Notes under the pieces: generated by a model
Told to the model about the DNA's origin: nothing
The model's input: only the letters and a program-made list of their open reading frames with translations
Database searches by the model: none
Part shown: positions 37,920-48,022 of the stretch, one piece after another
How positions within the stretch are numbered: position 1 is the first letter of the stretch
Layout of the letters: every line of letters begins with the position of its first letter
From: Ignavibacteriota bacterium
GTDB taxonomy: Bacteria > Bacteroidota > Ignavibacteria > Ignavibacteriales > Melioribacteraceae
Reading direction: 5' to 3'
Assembly: GCA_016716225.1 (NCBI GenBank)
Contig: JADJWT010000002.1
Coordinates: forward strand, 1 to 54,295
Length of the DNA: 54,295 nucleotides
Position numbers and translations under genes: made by a program

Positions 37920-38511
37920 ATTTGTTTAAAAAATTTTTGCCCTTTTTTGTTAATACACCCTTTAACAGAATTTGGAAAATTTCAGTAAATTCAGTTTTTG
38001 TATCGCTAATTTCTCTTTTAGTATCAATTATTGAATGTGATGAAATAATTGAGAAGAATAAATTCAAAATAGTTTTTGGATCAAAATTATTTATCATATT
38101 ATGCTTTTGTGCATTTTCGATCAATAATGTAAAAAGCGGTAAAATTCTATTTTGTTTAAAATTATTTATTTGAACTAAAACCTCGGGAAATTTTTCTTCA
38201 ATAACTGATAAAATATTTACGTTGAAGTAAACAGATCGTTTTTGAACAATTTTTGCAATATTTTCAAATTTCTCAAAAAATGTATTATTATTTTGAATTG
38301 TACTTATAATTTCAAAATATGATTTATGAAGTAAATCCAAATAAAATTTTGCTAAAAAATCTTGCTTTGATGAGAAATCTTTATAAAATGTCTTTTTACT
38401 GATACTTGTATTTTTACACAAATATGAGATGTTGAATCTATTTATCCCTTTGGAAAGAATGATTTCTCCGGTTTGTGCATAAAGTTTATATTTTTTGTCT
38501 TTTGCAATCAT
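37915..38511 (-). CDS. TetR-family regulator (second)
   Basis: 198 residues. N-terminal HTH reads RFNISYLCKNTSISKKTFYKDFSSK, with the unusual TFYKDF recognition helix. C-terminal ligand domain is divergent from the other TetR proteins here. It lies 11 bases after the first TetR gene and its end overlaps operator O3. It may add a second signal to control of the RND operon. Confidence in the fold is high, in the ligand nil. Confidence 0.75.
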   Translation of the reverse strand: MIAKDKKYKLYAQTGEIILSKGINRFNISYLCKNTSISKKTFYKDFSSKQDFLAKFYLDLLHKSYFEIISTIQNNNTFFEKFENIAKIVQKRSVYFNVNILSVIEEKFPEVLVQINNFKQNRILPLFTLLIENAQKHNMINNFDPKTILNLFFSIISSHSIIDTKREISDTKTEFTEIFQILLKGVLTKKGKNFLNKC

Positions 38512-38522
38512 TTTATTTTGAG

Positions 38523-39104
38523 TTAAAAAATCAACTTTTCAAAAGTTTTTGTTATGTTTTCGCCTTTATCTTTAAGTGAAAAACTGAAATTACTCAGCTT
38601 CCACTCAAGCACGCATATTCTTATAAATCCCATAATAATTTTGGCAAGTTCTGCCGCATCAATATCTTTTACTTTTTGATTACTTTTAATTTCATTAATT
38701 ATTTCAACAATTATTTTTAATCTTAAACCCATTATCTGCATTAATTTTTCCTTCAAAATTTTACTTTGCGTAAACATTTCTTCCGAAAAAATCACAGAAG
38801 TCATAGCTTTGTTTTTATCGAGAAAATTAAAATGAAATAGAATAAATTCGTTCAATTTATCTTTGGGATTATTTTTCTTATTAACACTTTCAATTAATTT
38901 TTGATCAAAATTGCTGATTCTTGAAAGAATTCCCAACACAATATCTTCTTTATTTAAGAAGTGACGATAAATTGCCGGTTCACTTATTTTTACACGCGAA
39001 GCCAATTCTCTAATGGATAATGATTCATATCCGCCTTCGTGAATTATATTTAATGCTTCATCAATAATTGTTTTTTGTCTTTCTTCGGTTGTAAATTTTG
39101 CCAT
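38523..39104 (-). CDS. TetR-family repressor (paralog of the one at 20012)
   Basis: 193 residues. HTH reads LSIRELASRVKISEPAIYRHFLNK; ligand domain and the WKLSNFSFSLKDKGE end match the TetR at 20012-20596. Probably autoregulates via operator O4, which lies 17 bases upstream of its start, and represses the RND operon. First gene of a seven-gene leftward run. Confidence 0.85.
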   Translation of the reverse strand: MAKFTTEERQKTIIDEALNIIHEGGYESLSIRELASRVKISEPAIYRHFLNKEDIVLGILSRISNFDQKLIESVNKKNNPKDKLNEFILFHFNFLDKNKAMTSVIFSEEMFTQSKILKEKLMQIMGLRLKIIVEIINEIKSNQKVKDIDAAELAKIIMGFIRICVLEWKLSNFSFSLKDKGENITKTFEKLIF

Positions 39105-39121
39105 TTCTTAAATCCAAATAA

Positions 39122-39141
39122 GTTTGTTAACATTCACTAAC
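39122..39141 (-). promoter_or_regulatory. Candidate TetR operator O4
   Basis: Minus strand GTTAGTGAATGTTAACAAAC, just ahead of the first TetR gene of the leftward operon. Matches O2 and O3 at most positions (consensus GTwAGTkAAyrTTmACwwAs). Confidence 0.6.
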
Positions 39142-39386
39142 TAAAATATGATAAAATTATCGATTTGTCAAGTGAAAAGTTTATCATATTTATTTCTTTA
39201 TTGAAATAAAAATACAAACGCAGCCAACAATTATTGATTTTTATTATGCTTTAATAATAGAAATACTAAAATTGATTATAAAATAAAATGAATTGCCTAA
39301 TTTTTAATGAAGAAATCACAGAACCATCATTTCTATACTAAAAAATTATTATTTTAATCTTAATAAATTCTAATTTGGAAATAAAA

Positions 39387-42343
39387 ATGTCTGCTCCTTC
39401 AATAATTAGTGATTTAGTTGAACGCTTTGAAAGAAATATAGAAGCTTATAAAAATAATAAGTATAACGAAACACAAGTTAGACGTGAATTTATCGATCTT
39501 TTTTTAAAGCACTTGGCTGGGATGTTGGCAACGAAAAAGGTTATGCAGAAGCTTATAAAGATGTAATTCATGAATTTTCACTTAAAACAAAAGATAAAGC
39601 CGAAGCGCCGGATTATCTATTTAGAATTGGAGGAATTAAAAAATTTTTTGTCGAAGCGAAAAAGCCAAGTGTTAATTTAAAGGAAGATATTTCTCCCGCA
39701 TTTCAATTAAGACGTTATGCTTGGTCGGCAAAATTACCGCTTAGTATTTTATCTGATTTTGAAGAACTCGTAATTTACGATTGCCGAATTCAACCAAAGA
39801 AAACAGATAAATCTTCAACCGGAAGAATTAAATATTTCACTTATAAAGATTATGTTAATAGCTGGGATGAAATTGAAAGCATCTTTTCCCGCGAAGCAAT
39901 TTTAAAAGGATCTTTTGACAAATATGCCGAAACCAGCAAAGGCAAAAAGGGAACAGCCGAAGTTGATGATGCATTCTTAAATGAAATTGAAAACTGGCGC
40001 GAAATTTTAGCCCGAAATATTGCTCTGCGTAATGAAACCCTAAGCAACCGCGAATTAAATTTTGCAGTACAGAAAACTATTGATAGAATTATTTTCTTGC
40101 GAATTTGCGAAGACCGTGGAATTGAAGATTACGGTCAACTTATGTCTCTTCAAAACGGTGTAAATGTTTATAAAAGACTTCTTCAAATTTTTACACGTGC
40201 CGATGAAAAATATAATTCCGGCTTGTTTCATTTTGAAAAAGAAAAAAATAGAACCGAAGAACCCGATAAAATTACACCGGTAATATCAATTGACGATAAA
40301 GTACTTAAGGAAATTATTAAAAATCTTTATTACCCGGACAGCCCTTACGAATTTTCTGTTTTACCTTCGGATATTTTAGGTCACGTTTATGAACAATTTC
40401 TTGGTAAAGTAATTCGTTTAACCACCGGTCACCGTGCAGTTGTTGAAGCAAAACCCGAAGTTAAAAAAGCCGGCGGAGTTTATTATACGCCAACCTACAT
40501 TGTGGATTATATCATTAAAAATACACTCGGGAAAAAGTTGGAAGAAATTGAACGGAAATTTGATTTAACTAACGGTCATTCTGAGCAGTTTAAAGAAGGG
40601 AATTGTCATTCCGGACTTGATCCGGAATCTAAAGAAATAAACCATCATTCTGAAAAAAGTGAAGAATCTATTAAATCAATTAGCAATAAAATTAAAAAAG
40701 CTGTTGATGAAGTATCGGCACTAAAAATTCTTGACCCTGCATGCGGTTCCGGCTCTTTCTTAATTGGAGCGTATCAGTTTTTATTGGATTGGCATTTAAG
40801 AATTTATACGTCAACAGATTTATCTTATGCAAAATCTTTGAAAAAAGATGCGCCTCTTTATCAGACAAAAGAAAACGAATACCGCTTAACCACTACGGAA
40901 AAAAAGAGAATTTTGCTTAATAACATTTTTGGAGTTGATATTGATAACCAAGCAGTAGAAGTAACAAAACTTTCTCTTCTACTAAAAGTTTTGGAAGGCG
41001 AAACTGATGAAAGTTTAAATACACAAATAAGTTTTTTCCGACAAAGAGCTTTGCCCGATTTAAGCAATAATATTAAATGCGGTAATTCTTTAATTGGACC
41101 CGATTTTTACAACCAAACAGAACTTGCTCTTGATGATGAAGAACGATACAGAATAAATGTATTTGATTGGCAAAGTGAGTTTGAAGGAATAATGAATTAT
41201 GGCGGTTTTGATGTTGTGATTGGGAATCCGCCGTATCTAAAAATTACTAAAAATAATATCGACAATAATATTTTGAGCTATTATGAGAGAAAATATAAAT
41301 CAATATTTGGAGGAAGTTCAAAAAACCTATTTCAATTATTCATTGAAAAAATGTTGAGTTTGACAAAAAATGAGTTTTCATTTATTGTTCCAGAAGCTTT
41401 AGCTACGACATCAAGCAATGGGGTTTTGAGAAAACTAATGATTCAAGGTTTTAACTTAGATTCGATTTGTTATTTTGATTACTTTGTATTTAGGGATGCA
41501 AATATTGGAACAATTGTATTTATTCTGAGTAGTCAATCACAAAATAACAATTATGAATTAAAAACTATTAATGAAATTAGAGAATGTAAGAAAAAAGGAA
41601 AAATTGATTTAAGTTTATGTGAAAACGAGTGGGTTTTAAGATACAATCCAAATCTTAAAATTATTTCAAAAATTATTAGTAAAAATAAATTACTTAGTCA
41701 GATAGCTGTCATGTCAAAAGGTATGGTTGTGCAGAATAGAATAGATCATTTAAGATTGGATAAACAACAACATGATTTACCTTTCCTGTTGGGAAAAAAT
41801 CTTGATAGATATTTTGTAGAGACGAAACAGTTTACAAATTATGATGAATTGAAAATAATCGGGGGAACAAGAGATTTAAATAAACATTTAAAAGTTCCTA
41901 GAATTTTAATTAGGAGAACTGGGAATAAACTATGTTGTTGTTATTCAGAGACCAAAGCATTAATTGAAAGTACAGTTTATTTGTTATGGTCAAATGAAAT
42001 GGATTTACTTTCATTAACCGGCATTCTTAATTCTAAACTATTTACTTTTTTCCTAAGAAATGGATTGCTGACAAACGCACAAGGTTATCCGCAAATACTT
42101 ATGTGGCAATTAAATAAACTACCAATTGTAGATATTATTAAAAATGAAAAAATTCTTATAAGAGAAAAAGTTGAAAAAATCCAAGAGCTCATTTTATTAT
42201 TTAATGCTTCCAAAACTCCCCAAGAAAAAACTGCACTTCAAAGACAAATAGATGCAACGGATAAACAAATAGACCAATTGGTTTATGAGCTTTACGGTTT
42301 AACAGAAGAAGAAATAAAAATTGTAGAAGAAAGTGTGAAATAA
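39387..42343 (+). pseudogene. Type IIG restriction-modification protein, one-base frameshift in a poly-T run
   Basis: Would encode 985 residues with one T restored. N-terminal nuclease domain: RREFIDLF, then GYAEAY, PDYLFRIGG and FFVEAKKPSVNL, a PD-ExK pattern. The N6-adenine methyltransferase core shows DPACGSGSFLIGAY and DVVIGNPPYL; a C-terminal specificity part follows (TaqI-like) and the chain ends VYELYGLTEEEIKIVEESVK. The frame breaks at a seven-T run (39499-39505); eight T give the expected FFKALGWDVGNEKG. The ATG at 39387 is preferred over an upstream TTG. The methyltransferase part could still be translated from internal starts. Followed by a hairpin repeat and a DUF559 gene. Confidence 0.85.
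40574..40665 (+). repeat. Palindromic repeat inserted in frame in the RM gene
   Basis: Between the nuclease and methyltransferase parts the protein reads GHSEQFKEG, NCHSGLDPESK and HHSEKSEESIK. The DNA is made of ATTCTGA/ATTCCGGA units, with a perfect ATTCCGGA-CTTGA-TCCGGAAT hairpin at 40608-40628. It is an in-frame copy of the genomic repeat also seen at 34724 and 46550. The protein length fits only if this insert is tolerated. Confidence 0.7.
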
Positions 42344-42345
42344 AT

Positions 42346-42395
42346 CCTCACCCTATTTCCCTCTCCTTTAGTAAGGAGAGGGATTATGGGAGAGG
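42346..42395 (+). repeat. Hairpin repeat after the RM gene
   Basis: Perfect 10-bp stem CCCTCTCCTT (42359-42368) / AAGGAGAGGG (42373-42382), loop TAGT, with outer CCTCACCC / GGGAGAGG arms. Likely also ends transcription of the RM gene. A decayed copy follows the DUF559 gene. Confidence 0.7.
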
Positions 42396-42407
42396 TCGAA
42401 AAGAGAA

Positions 42408-42785
42408 ATGACAAAACATTATAACAAACCCCAGCTAAAAGAAATCCGTCGAAAACTACGTCGCGATCAAACCTTTGCAGAACAAAATATGTGGGCTCAA
42501 CTCCGGAACAGAAAATTTCTTGGTTTAAAATTTAAAAGACAATATTCAATTGATAATTTTATAATTGATTTTTATTGCCCGGTATACAAAATTGCAATTG
42601 AATTGGATGGTGATATTCACGAACTTCAAGATGTAAAATTGCATGATGAAGTACGTCAAAAATATTTAGAATCATTCGGCGTTAAATTTATACGCATTAC
42701 AAATGATGATTATTTGGGCAATCCCAACAAAACATTTGATCGGCTAGAAAGTGAAATTAATTTTCTCATTAAAGGCAAATCATAG
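42408..42785 (+). CDS. DUF559 endonuclease-like protein
   Basis: 125 residues. FAEQNMWAQLRNRKFLGLKF, FIIDFYCPVYKIAIELDGDIH and KYLESFGVKFIRIT are the DUF559 signature, a Vsr-like PD-(D/E)xK fold with Asp...Glu-Leu-Asp. DUF559 proteins are often free-standing or fused to restriction genes; here it is wedged between an RM gene and a duplicated copy of that gene's tail. Whether it repairs, restricts or merely moves is unknown. Confidence 0.8.
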   Translation: MTKHYNKPQLKEIRRKLRRDQTFAEQNMWAQLRNRKFLGLKFKRQYSIDNFIIDFYCPVYKIAIELDGDIHELQDVKLHDEVRQKYLESFGVKFIRITNDDYLGNPNKTFDRLESEINFLIKGKS

Positions 42786-42842
42786 TCAAATCCAAATCTC
42801 ATTTAATAAAAGAAGAACTTCAATAGAGAAATTAATGTGAGA

Positions 42843-42923
42843 GACAATAAAATAGATCAACTTGATTATAAACTTCTTAGTTTGACCAAAGAAGAAATAA
42901 AGATTGTAGAAGAAAGTGTGTAA
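42843..42923 (+). pseudogene. Duplicated C-terminal tail of the type IIG gene
   Basis: Reads DNKIDQLDYKLLSLTKEEIK then IVEESV and stops, nearly the same as the end of the RM protein (DKQIDQLVYELYGLTEEEIK then IVEESVK). No start. A fragment left by an insertion or recombination at the RM gene's 3' end. Confidence 0.75.
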
Positions 42924-42928
42924 TAAAA

Positions 42929-42974
42929 TCTCACCTAATTTTCCTCTCCATTTGATCGTAAGGAAAGAGAAAAT
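42929..42974 (+). repeat. Decayed copy of the hairpin repeat
   Basis: TCTCACCTAATTTTCCTCTCC followed 12 bases later by TAAGGAAAGAG (shortened here). Same unit as 42346-42395 with substitutions; with the duplicated tail it makes the direct repeat that flanks the DUF559 gene. Confidence 0.55.
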
Positions 42975-43062
42975 AATTTTTCGAATAAAATATAATTTGC
43001 TTTTTATGATATCATGTCTTAATTTTTCATAAAATTTTACATTTGTAAAATAATAATTAGAT

Positions 43063-43875
43063 ATGAAAACAGAAATATCTCGCCCATGTAATATTGAACT
43101 TAGTAAAATTTGCAATACAATTTGGCAAGTTAATGGCATTCCTTTTTATCAAAAAGAAATAATACTTCCTAGTGGTTATGTAGAAATAATTTTCAATTTA
43201 TCTGACGATGTCAAATTTATCAATAGAAAAACTGAAAAAATATCTCTATTACCAAAATTCTTTATAAATGGAATAAATACACATACGGTATGTATAATTC
43301 CACAAGGACATCATACTTTTTTGGGGATTCAACTTTCACCTATGGCTGTAAAGTGTTTATTTAACATACCGGCATACAAACTAACAAATGAAGCTATTGA
43401 GTTAAGTGAAATTTTTCCAAATTCAGAATATGTATGGTACAAGCTGATGGAAGCAAATAATTTTAATGAAAGAAAACAAATTATACTTTTTGAATTATTA
43501 TGTTTAATGGAAAATAATAAGAAGAAAAATGAAATACTGTGTTTTATTAAGGCTCTCGAATCACTTTATTTTGAAAATCTTACAATTCTGGAAATGAATA
43601 AGATGCTTAATATTTCTTCAAGACAATTACATAGAAAGGCATTAGACTTTCTTGGTACTAATCCGGAATTTTTTATTAAGTATCAGAGATTTTTAAAGTC
43701 CATTAAACTAATTTATCAAAATCAATACACATTGACTGAAATTGCATATTCCTGTAATTATTTTGATCAATCACATTTTACAAAGGATTTTACTGAATTT
43801 GCAGGAATTACACCATTTTTTTTTAGGAAGAAAATACAAGAATTTAATGGCACAAAGGGTCATTTTTATTATTAA
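43063..43875 (+). CDS. AraC-family transcription regulator
   Basis: 270 residues. The N-terminal part (residues 1-150) is a sensor domain with GYVEIIFNLSDD and GIQLSPMA; the C-terminal HTH pair reads TILEMNKMLNISSRQLHRK and TLTEIAYSCNYFDQSHFTKDF, a clear AraC signature, ending FFFRKKI. Eighty bases upstream of the diheme cytochrome gene in the same direction, so that gene is its likely target. Confidence 0.85.
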   Translation: MKTEISRPCNIELSKICNTIWQVNGIPFYQKEIILPSGYVEIIFNLSDDVKFINRKTEKISLLPKFFINGINTHTVCIIPQGHHTFLGIQLSPMAVKCLFNIPAYKLTNEAIELSEIFPNSEYVWYKLMEANNFNERKQIILFELLCLMENNKKKNEILCFIKALESLYFENLTILEMNKMLNISSRQLHRKALDFLGTNPEFFIKYQRFLKSIKLIYQNQYTLTEIAYSCNYFDQSHFTKDFTEFAGITPFFFRKKIQEFNGTKGHFYY

Positions 43876-43955
43876 TATGTCCGATACATACAATTTTTCT
43901 TCATTCCGGTTAACTATTTTTTAAAGAATTTTCAAATTTTTTTAAGGAGATAAAA

Positions 43956-44882
43956 ATGAAAATATTGAAAATACTGGCTCTCATTATTGGATTAATTGTC
44001 TCATTAGTAATCATCGCAATTGTTTATTTTAATGCAAGCTTTCCTCCTCATTATGAAAACAAAGCCCCAAATATTACAGTAGAATTAAATAGTGAAAGAA
44101 TTGCTGAAGGGAAAAAAATTGTTTCAATGACTTGTGCTTTATGTCATAAATCTGAGGATGGAAAATTAAGTGGTAAAATCCTTGATAAAGATAGTCCAGT
44201 AGGAACACATTACGCCCCAAATATCACAAAGGATTTTAAAAATGGTATTGGGCGCTATACTGATGGCGAACTTATCTATTTATTAAGAACCGGAATAACA
44301 AAAGAAGGGAAACTTACTCCTCCATGGATGTCTCGTTTTCCAAATCTCTCAGATGAAGATATTTTTTCTATAGTTGCATTTTTGAAATCTGATGATTCAT
44401 TGGTTGATGCTGTTAAGTCTACGCCAGGTGAAAGTGAACCGACTCTATTATTTAAAATATTGATGAATGTCGCATTTAAACCCATACCATATCCCAAAGA
44501 AAAAATTATCGCACCATCAATAGATAATATTATTGCTTACGGTAAATATCTTGCCACAGCAAAATATGAGTGTTTTGGTTGTCACAGTAAAGATTTTTCA
44601 ACAGTTAATATTTTAGAACCAGAAAAATCCGAAGGATACTTTGGCGGAGGTAATCAATTTATCAATCCAGAAGATGGAACAATAAGTTATTCCAAAAATT
44701 TAACAATGGATGAATCTGGTTTAGGCAATTGGAATTTAGAATTATTTACAAAAGTTTTAAAGAGTGGAAATAATTTAAATGGTTCTAAATTCAAATATCC
44801 GATGAGTGCATATAACCTATTAACAGATTCAGAAATAAATGCTATTTGGTCTTATTTAAATTCTATTCCCAAAATCAAATAA
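43956..44882 (+). CDS. Membrane-anchored diheme cytochrome c
   Basis: 308 residues. An N-terminal helix (residues 5-25) anchors it, without a cleavage site. Two c-type heme motifs: CALCH (60-64) and CFGCH (206-210), each followed by class-I cytochrome features (GxxY/W and a distal Met candidate, PWMSRF and YPMSAY). AAGGAG ribosome site. Each half resembles the diheme subunits that feed alcohol or aldehyde dehydrogenases. Probably an inner-membrane electron carrier facing the periplasm. Confidence 0.85.
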   Translation: MKILKILALIIGLIVSLVIIAIVYFNASFPPHYENKAPNITVELNSERIAEGKKIVSMTCALCHKSEDGKLSGKILDKDSPVGTHYAPNITKDFKNGIGRYTDGELIYLLRTGITKEGKLTPPWMSRFPNLSDEDIFSIVAFLKSDDSLVDAVKSTPGESEPTLLFKILMNVAFKPIPYPKEKIIAPSIDNIIAYGKYLATAKYECFGCHSKDFSTVNILEPEKSEGYFGGGNQFINPEDGTISYSKNLTMDESGLGNWNLELFTKVLKSGNNLNGSKFKYPMSAYNLLTDSEINAIWSYLNSIPKIK

Positions 44883-45255
44883 CATTTGTCGAATAGCATT
44901 TTTATTGTTTAATAGGTACTGAAAATGAATATGAAATAATTGAAATGACAAATAATCATTTAATTACACAGTTAACCAAATTGAAGAGGGTTTCAACTCA
45001 CTGTATAAGTTAATCATATATATGCAATACAAATTGTATTTCTCAATTTATTTTGATAGATACCAAATTTTCGTGAAGATATAATTATAACTTTGTTTGA
45101 GAATGATCCATTGACAAATATTTATCCGATGTAAGAATGTGCCAATGTTTTAACAAAATAATTATTTTGTTATTTGTCCAAACTTTTATAAAAATTGAAC
45201 TTAATTGATTATTGTAAAAAAAATTCTTTAACTAATATTTATAGGAGTAAGAAAA
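44883..45255. other. Intergenic; palindrome ahead of the OmpA-like gene
   Basis: No gene. A 22-bp perfect palindrome at 45151-45172 (TAACAAAATAA and its complement) lies 84 bases before the OmpA-like start and could be an operator. Confidence 0.45.
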
Positions 45256-46530
45256 ATGAAATTGAATTATCAAATAATTACTCTACTTTTAATATTCACA
45301 TTTGCAATCAAAACTCAAGCCCAATTTAATGTACTCGAAAAAGTTAAAAAGAAAGTGGAAAAGAAAATTGATAAAAATGTTAACGAATCAATTGATAAAA
45401 CACTGGACAACACAGAAAAGGAAATAAAAGAAGGTTCAACAAATAATAATGAAAAAAGTGACGCTGGAAATGAAAGTGTAAAAGAGGAAAAAATCACTTT
45501 AAATACGGAAACAACCTCTAATACAAAGAATGAAAATGATAAGAAGTTAAAATTATGGTCAAAATATGATTTTGTATCGGGTGATAATATAATATTTGAA
45601 GATAATCTTTTTAATGAAGAAAATGGTGAATTCCCGTCAAGATGGGATCTTATTTCGGGTAATGCAGAAAATGCAGAATATGGAAATGATAAAGTTATTA
45701 ATTTTGCACAACCAAGTACAACTATTACTCCAATAATGGATAAAGATGAATATCTACCCGAAGTTTTTACCCTAGAATTTGATGCATTCTTTCACGATAA
45801 GGCTAGTACGAGACAACAAAGATATTTGATTAAATTTTGGACACAACCACGAACAAGAGAAAGAGATAAGGATTCTAGGTTAATTGATCCGATTATTATT
45901 GATTGGAATTCTGCAAATATGTATAAGTATAATGGCAAAATTGAAGAAGAAACATCTGAGGTACGTAGTAATTGGAAAGGACAATGGAAACATATTGCTT
46001 TAGCATTTAATAAAAGATCTTTAAAATTGTATCTGAATGAATCAAGACTATTAAACATTCCAAACTCAGATTATAAACCAAAAATGTTTTCAATTGAAGC
46101 TTTTTATGATAAAAAAAATATTGATGTTACCGCAATTAAAAATATTCGTTTAGCGGAAGGTGGGAAAAAACTGTATAACAGAGTAATTTCCGAAGGTAAA
46201 TTTTTAACTAGAGGAATTTTATTCGATGTGAACAAATCCTTAATTAAACCAGAATCAATGGGAATAATTAATGCAATTGTTGAAATGATGAATGAACATC
46301 AATATCTAAATTTTAGTATTGAAGGACATACGGATAGCGATGGTGATGATTTTTCAAATCAAAAACTTTCTGAAGAAAGAGCTGAAGCTGTAAAAAAAGC
46401 AATTATCGAATTAAATATTAGTGAAGACAGATTAAAATCCAAAGGTTTTGGTGAATCAGTTCCGGTAGATAATAACTCAACGCCTGAAGGTAAAGCTAAT
46501 AATAGAAGAGTTGAATTTATAAAATTCTAA
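45256..46530 (+). CDS. OmpA-family peptidoglycan-binding protein
   Basis: 424 residues, GGAG ribosome site. Signal peptide ends KTQAQ; residues 25-100 form a charged coiled coil (VEKKIDKNVNESIDKTLDNT). A middle beta domain (about 105-295) with a FEDNLFNEENGEFPSRWDL opening is of the concanavalin/LamG-like kind seen in such proteins. The C-terminus is an OmpA domain: GILFDVNKSLIK, EGHTDSDGDD, LSEERAEAVKKAI, SKGFGESVPV and NRRVEF, which bind peptidoglycan. Anchors the outer envelope to the wall. Confidence 0.85.
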   Translation: MKLNYQIITLLLIFTFAIKTQAQFNVLEKVKKKVEKKIDKNVNESIDKTLDNTEKEIKEGSTNNNEKSDAGNESVKEEKITLNTETTSNTKNENDKKLKLWSKYDFVSGDNIIFEDNLFNEENGEFPSRWDLISGNAENAEYGNDKVINFAQPSTTITPIMDKDEYLPEVFTLEFDAFFHDKASTRQQRYLIKFWTQPRTRERDKDSRLIDPIIIDWNSANMYKYNGKIEEETSEVRSNWKGQWKHIALAFNKRSLKLYLNESRLLNIPNSDYKPKMFSIEAFYDKKNIDVTAIKNIRLAEGGKKLYNRVISEGKFLTRGILFDVNKSLIKPESMGIINAIVEMMNEHQYLNFSIEGHTDSDGDDFSNQKLSEERAEAVKKAIIELNISEDRLKSKGFGESVPVDNNSTPEGKANNRRVEFIKF

Positions 46531-46549
46531 TCAAACCAAAATTTTAAAG

Positions 46550-46668
46550 AAGCTGTCTCAAAAGTAAAAAATTGTCATGGAATTTATTTCAGCATCTGTT
46601 TTTGTTAAAATTTCGAAGGTCTTGATTCTGAAACAAGTTCAGAATGACACTTCTGAGACAGCATTTTT
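46550..46668. repeat. Long imperfect palindromic repeat, also a likely terminator
   Basis: Outer arms GCTGTCTCA (46552-46560) and TGAGACAGC (46654-46662), followed by ATTTTT; inner arms GTCATGGAATTTATTTCAG and CTGAAACAAGTTCAGAATGAC (the latter one base over the limit if extended) pair imperfectly. It sits between two convergent genes and belongs to the same repeat family as 34724-34748. Confidence 0.65.
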
Positions 46669-46677
46669 CTTATATAG

Positions 46678-47787
46678 CTACTTTATTAAAGTCATTTTTT
46701 TTACATCAAAAAAAACATCTGTACTTAATTTTGCAAAATATATTCCACTCGATAAACTAGATCCGTCAAATTCTGATTTGTAATTTCCAGATGTTTGAAA
46801 TTCATTAACTAATCTTGCAACTTCGTTTCCAAGAACATCATATACTATTAATTTAACATAAGAAGGACTTGATATACTGTATTCTATTTTAGTTGAAGGA
46901 TTAAATGGATTGGGATAATTTTGCTTCAAATAAAATTCATTCGAAATTGACTCTAATTTTTCGACACTTGTTAAATCATCATTACCCCAACCTATACTTC
47001 CGCTAATTACACCTGAATGTGGAGGATCCTCAACATCAGCTAAGATTGATAGTGATTCACCCGTCTTTGCTATAAAGAAGTAAGTAACAGTTATATCTGT
47101 CCCCATTGGGATACCAAAAATGAAAGAAGTTTTTATTTCTTGCTCCCTTGATCTCAAAGCATCAACTTCCTTACCACTTGGCAATTTCATAGTTCCCCAT
47201 GCATCTATGTGTATATTATAAGTTGTAACACTCTCACCAGTTAAATATTGTTCACCATCTGAAAAGGATTTGTCGACAACTGAGTCAGTTACAGACCAAG
47301 TTTTATCAAAAGTGAGTGGAAAGTCATATTGCTTGAACGGAGGAAAATTTCTTGAAACAGACTCGTTTACTGAAGTATTTCCATCTTCAGTAAAAGTATT
47401 TAAAGATACACTTCCTAATTCAGCGGCATTTGTCAAATCATAAAATGTCCATGATTCACTTTTCCCCGTTTGTCCTTGTCCCAAATTAATATCCATCGTG
47501 AAATATGTTGCTATATCGGAATTAGCAAAAGAATCTGCATAGGGAGTGGTTGATGTTAATATATTGCTAAGTTCACGAAATGAATGAGGGGTTAAGTTTG
47601 AATAATCCCACTGATTGTTTCCGCCAGTCTGACCAATATTAATAGATTCCGAAAGTGTATCAACAAAAACGGTATTTGTTTTTCCAATTTGATATAATGA
47701 TGTATAATCATTTTGAGTAATAGTAATTTGTGAAAATAGAAATGAAGAACTTAAGAAGAAAAAAGAATATTGTATCAAATATTTCAT
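46678..47787 (-). CDS. Secreted protein with C-terminal sorting domain
   Basis: 369 residues, signal peptide (FFFLSSSFLFSQ). No recognised domain in the beta-rich body. The end reads QNYPNPFNPSTKIEYSISS followed by VIVYDVLGNEVARLVNE-like strands and SSGIYFAKL, a type IX sorting domain. Convergent with the OmpA-like gene across the palindromic repeat. Confidence 0.75.
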   Translation of the reverse strand: MKYLIQYSFFFLSSSFLFSQITITQNDYTSLYQIGKTNTVFVDTLSESINIGQTGGNNQWDYSNLTPHSFRELSNILTSTTPYADSFANSDIATYFTMDINLGQGQTGKSESWTFYDLTNAAELGSVSLNTFTEDGNTSVNESVSRNFPPFKQYDFPLTFDKTWSVTDSVVDKSFSDGEQYLTGESVTTYNIHIDAWGTMKLPSGKEVDALRSREQEIKTSFIFGIPMGTDITVTYFFIAKTGESLSILADVEDPPHSGVISGSIGWGNDDLTSVEKLESISNEFYLKQNYPNPFNPSTKIEYSISSPSYVKLIVYDVLGNEVARLVNEFQTSGNYKSEFDGSSLSSGIYFAKLSTDVFFDVKKMTLIK

Positions 47788-48022
47788 ATTACTCCTTTCT
47801 ATATGTTAAATAAAAAAGATAACAAGTTTTATTTATTTTTTCAAGCGTATATCAATTTAATTTTCCCATTAATATTTTAATTTTACTTTTACTAGGTAAT
47901 CTTAACTATCCTCTAAGTTAGAAATTCAAGCTAATCTTCTATAATTAAAAGCTTATTTATTCACAATTATAAAAATGTATTTACTATTTTTACAATTAAC
48001 TTATAAAACAAAAAAGGTTTTT

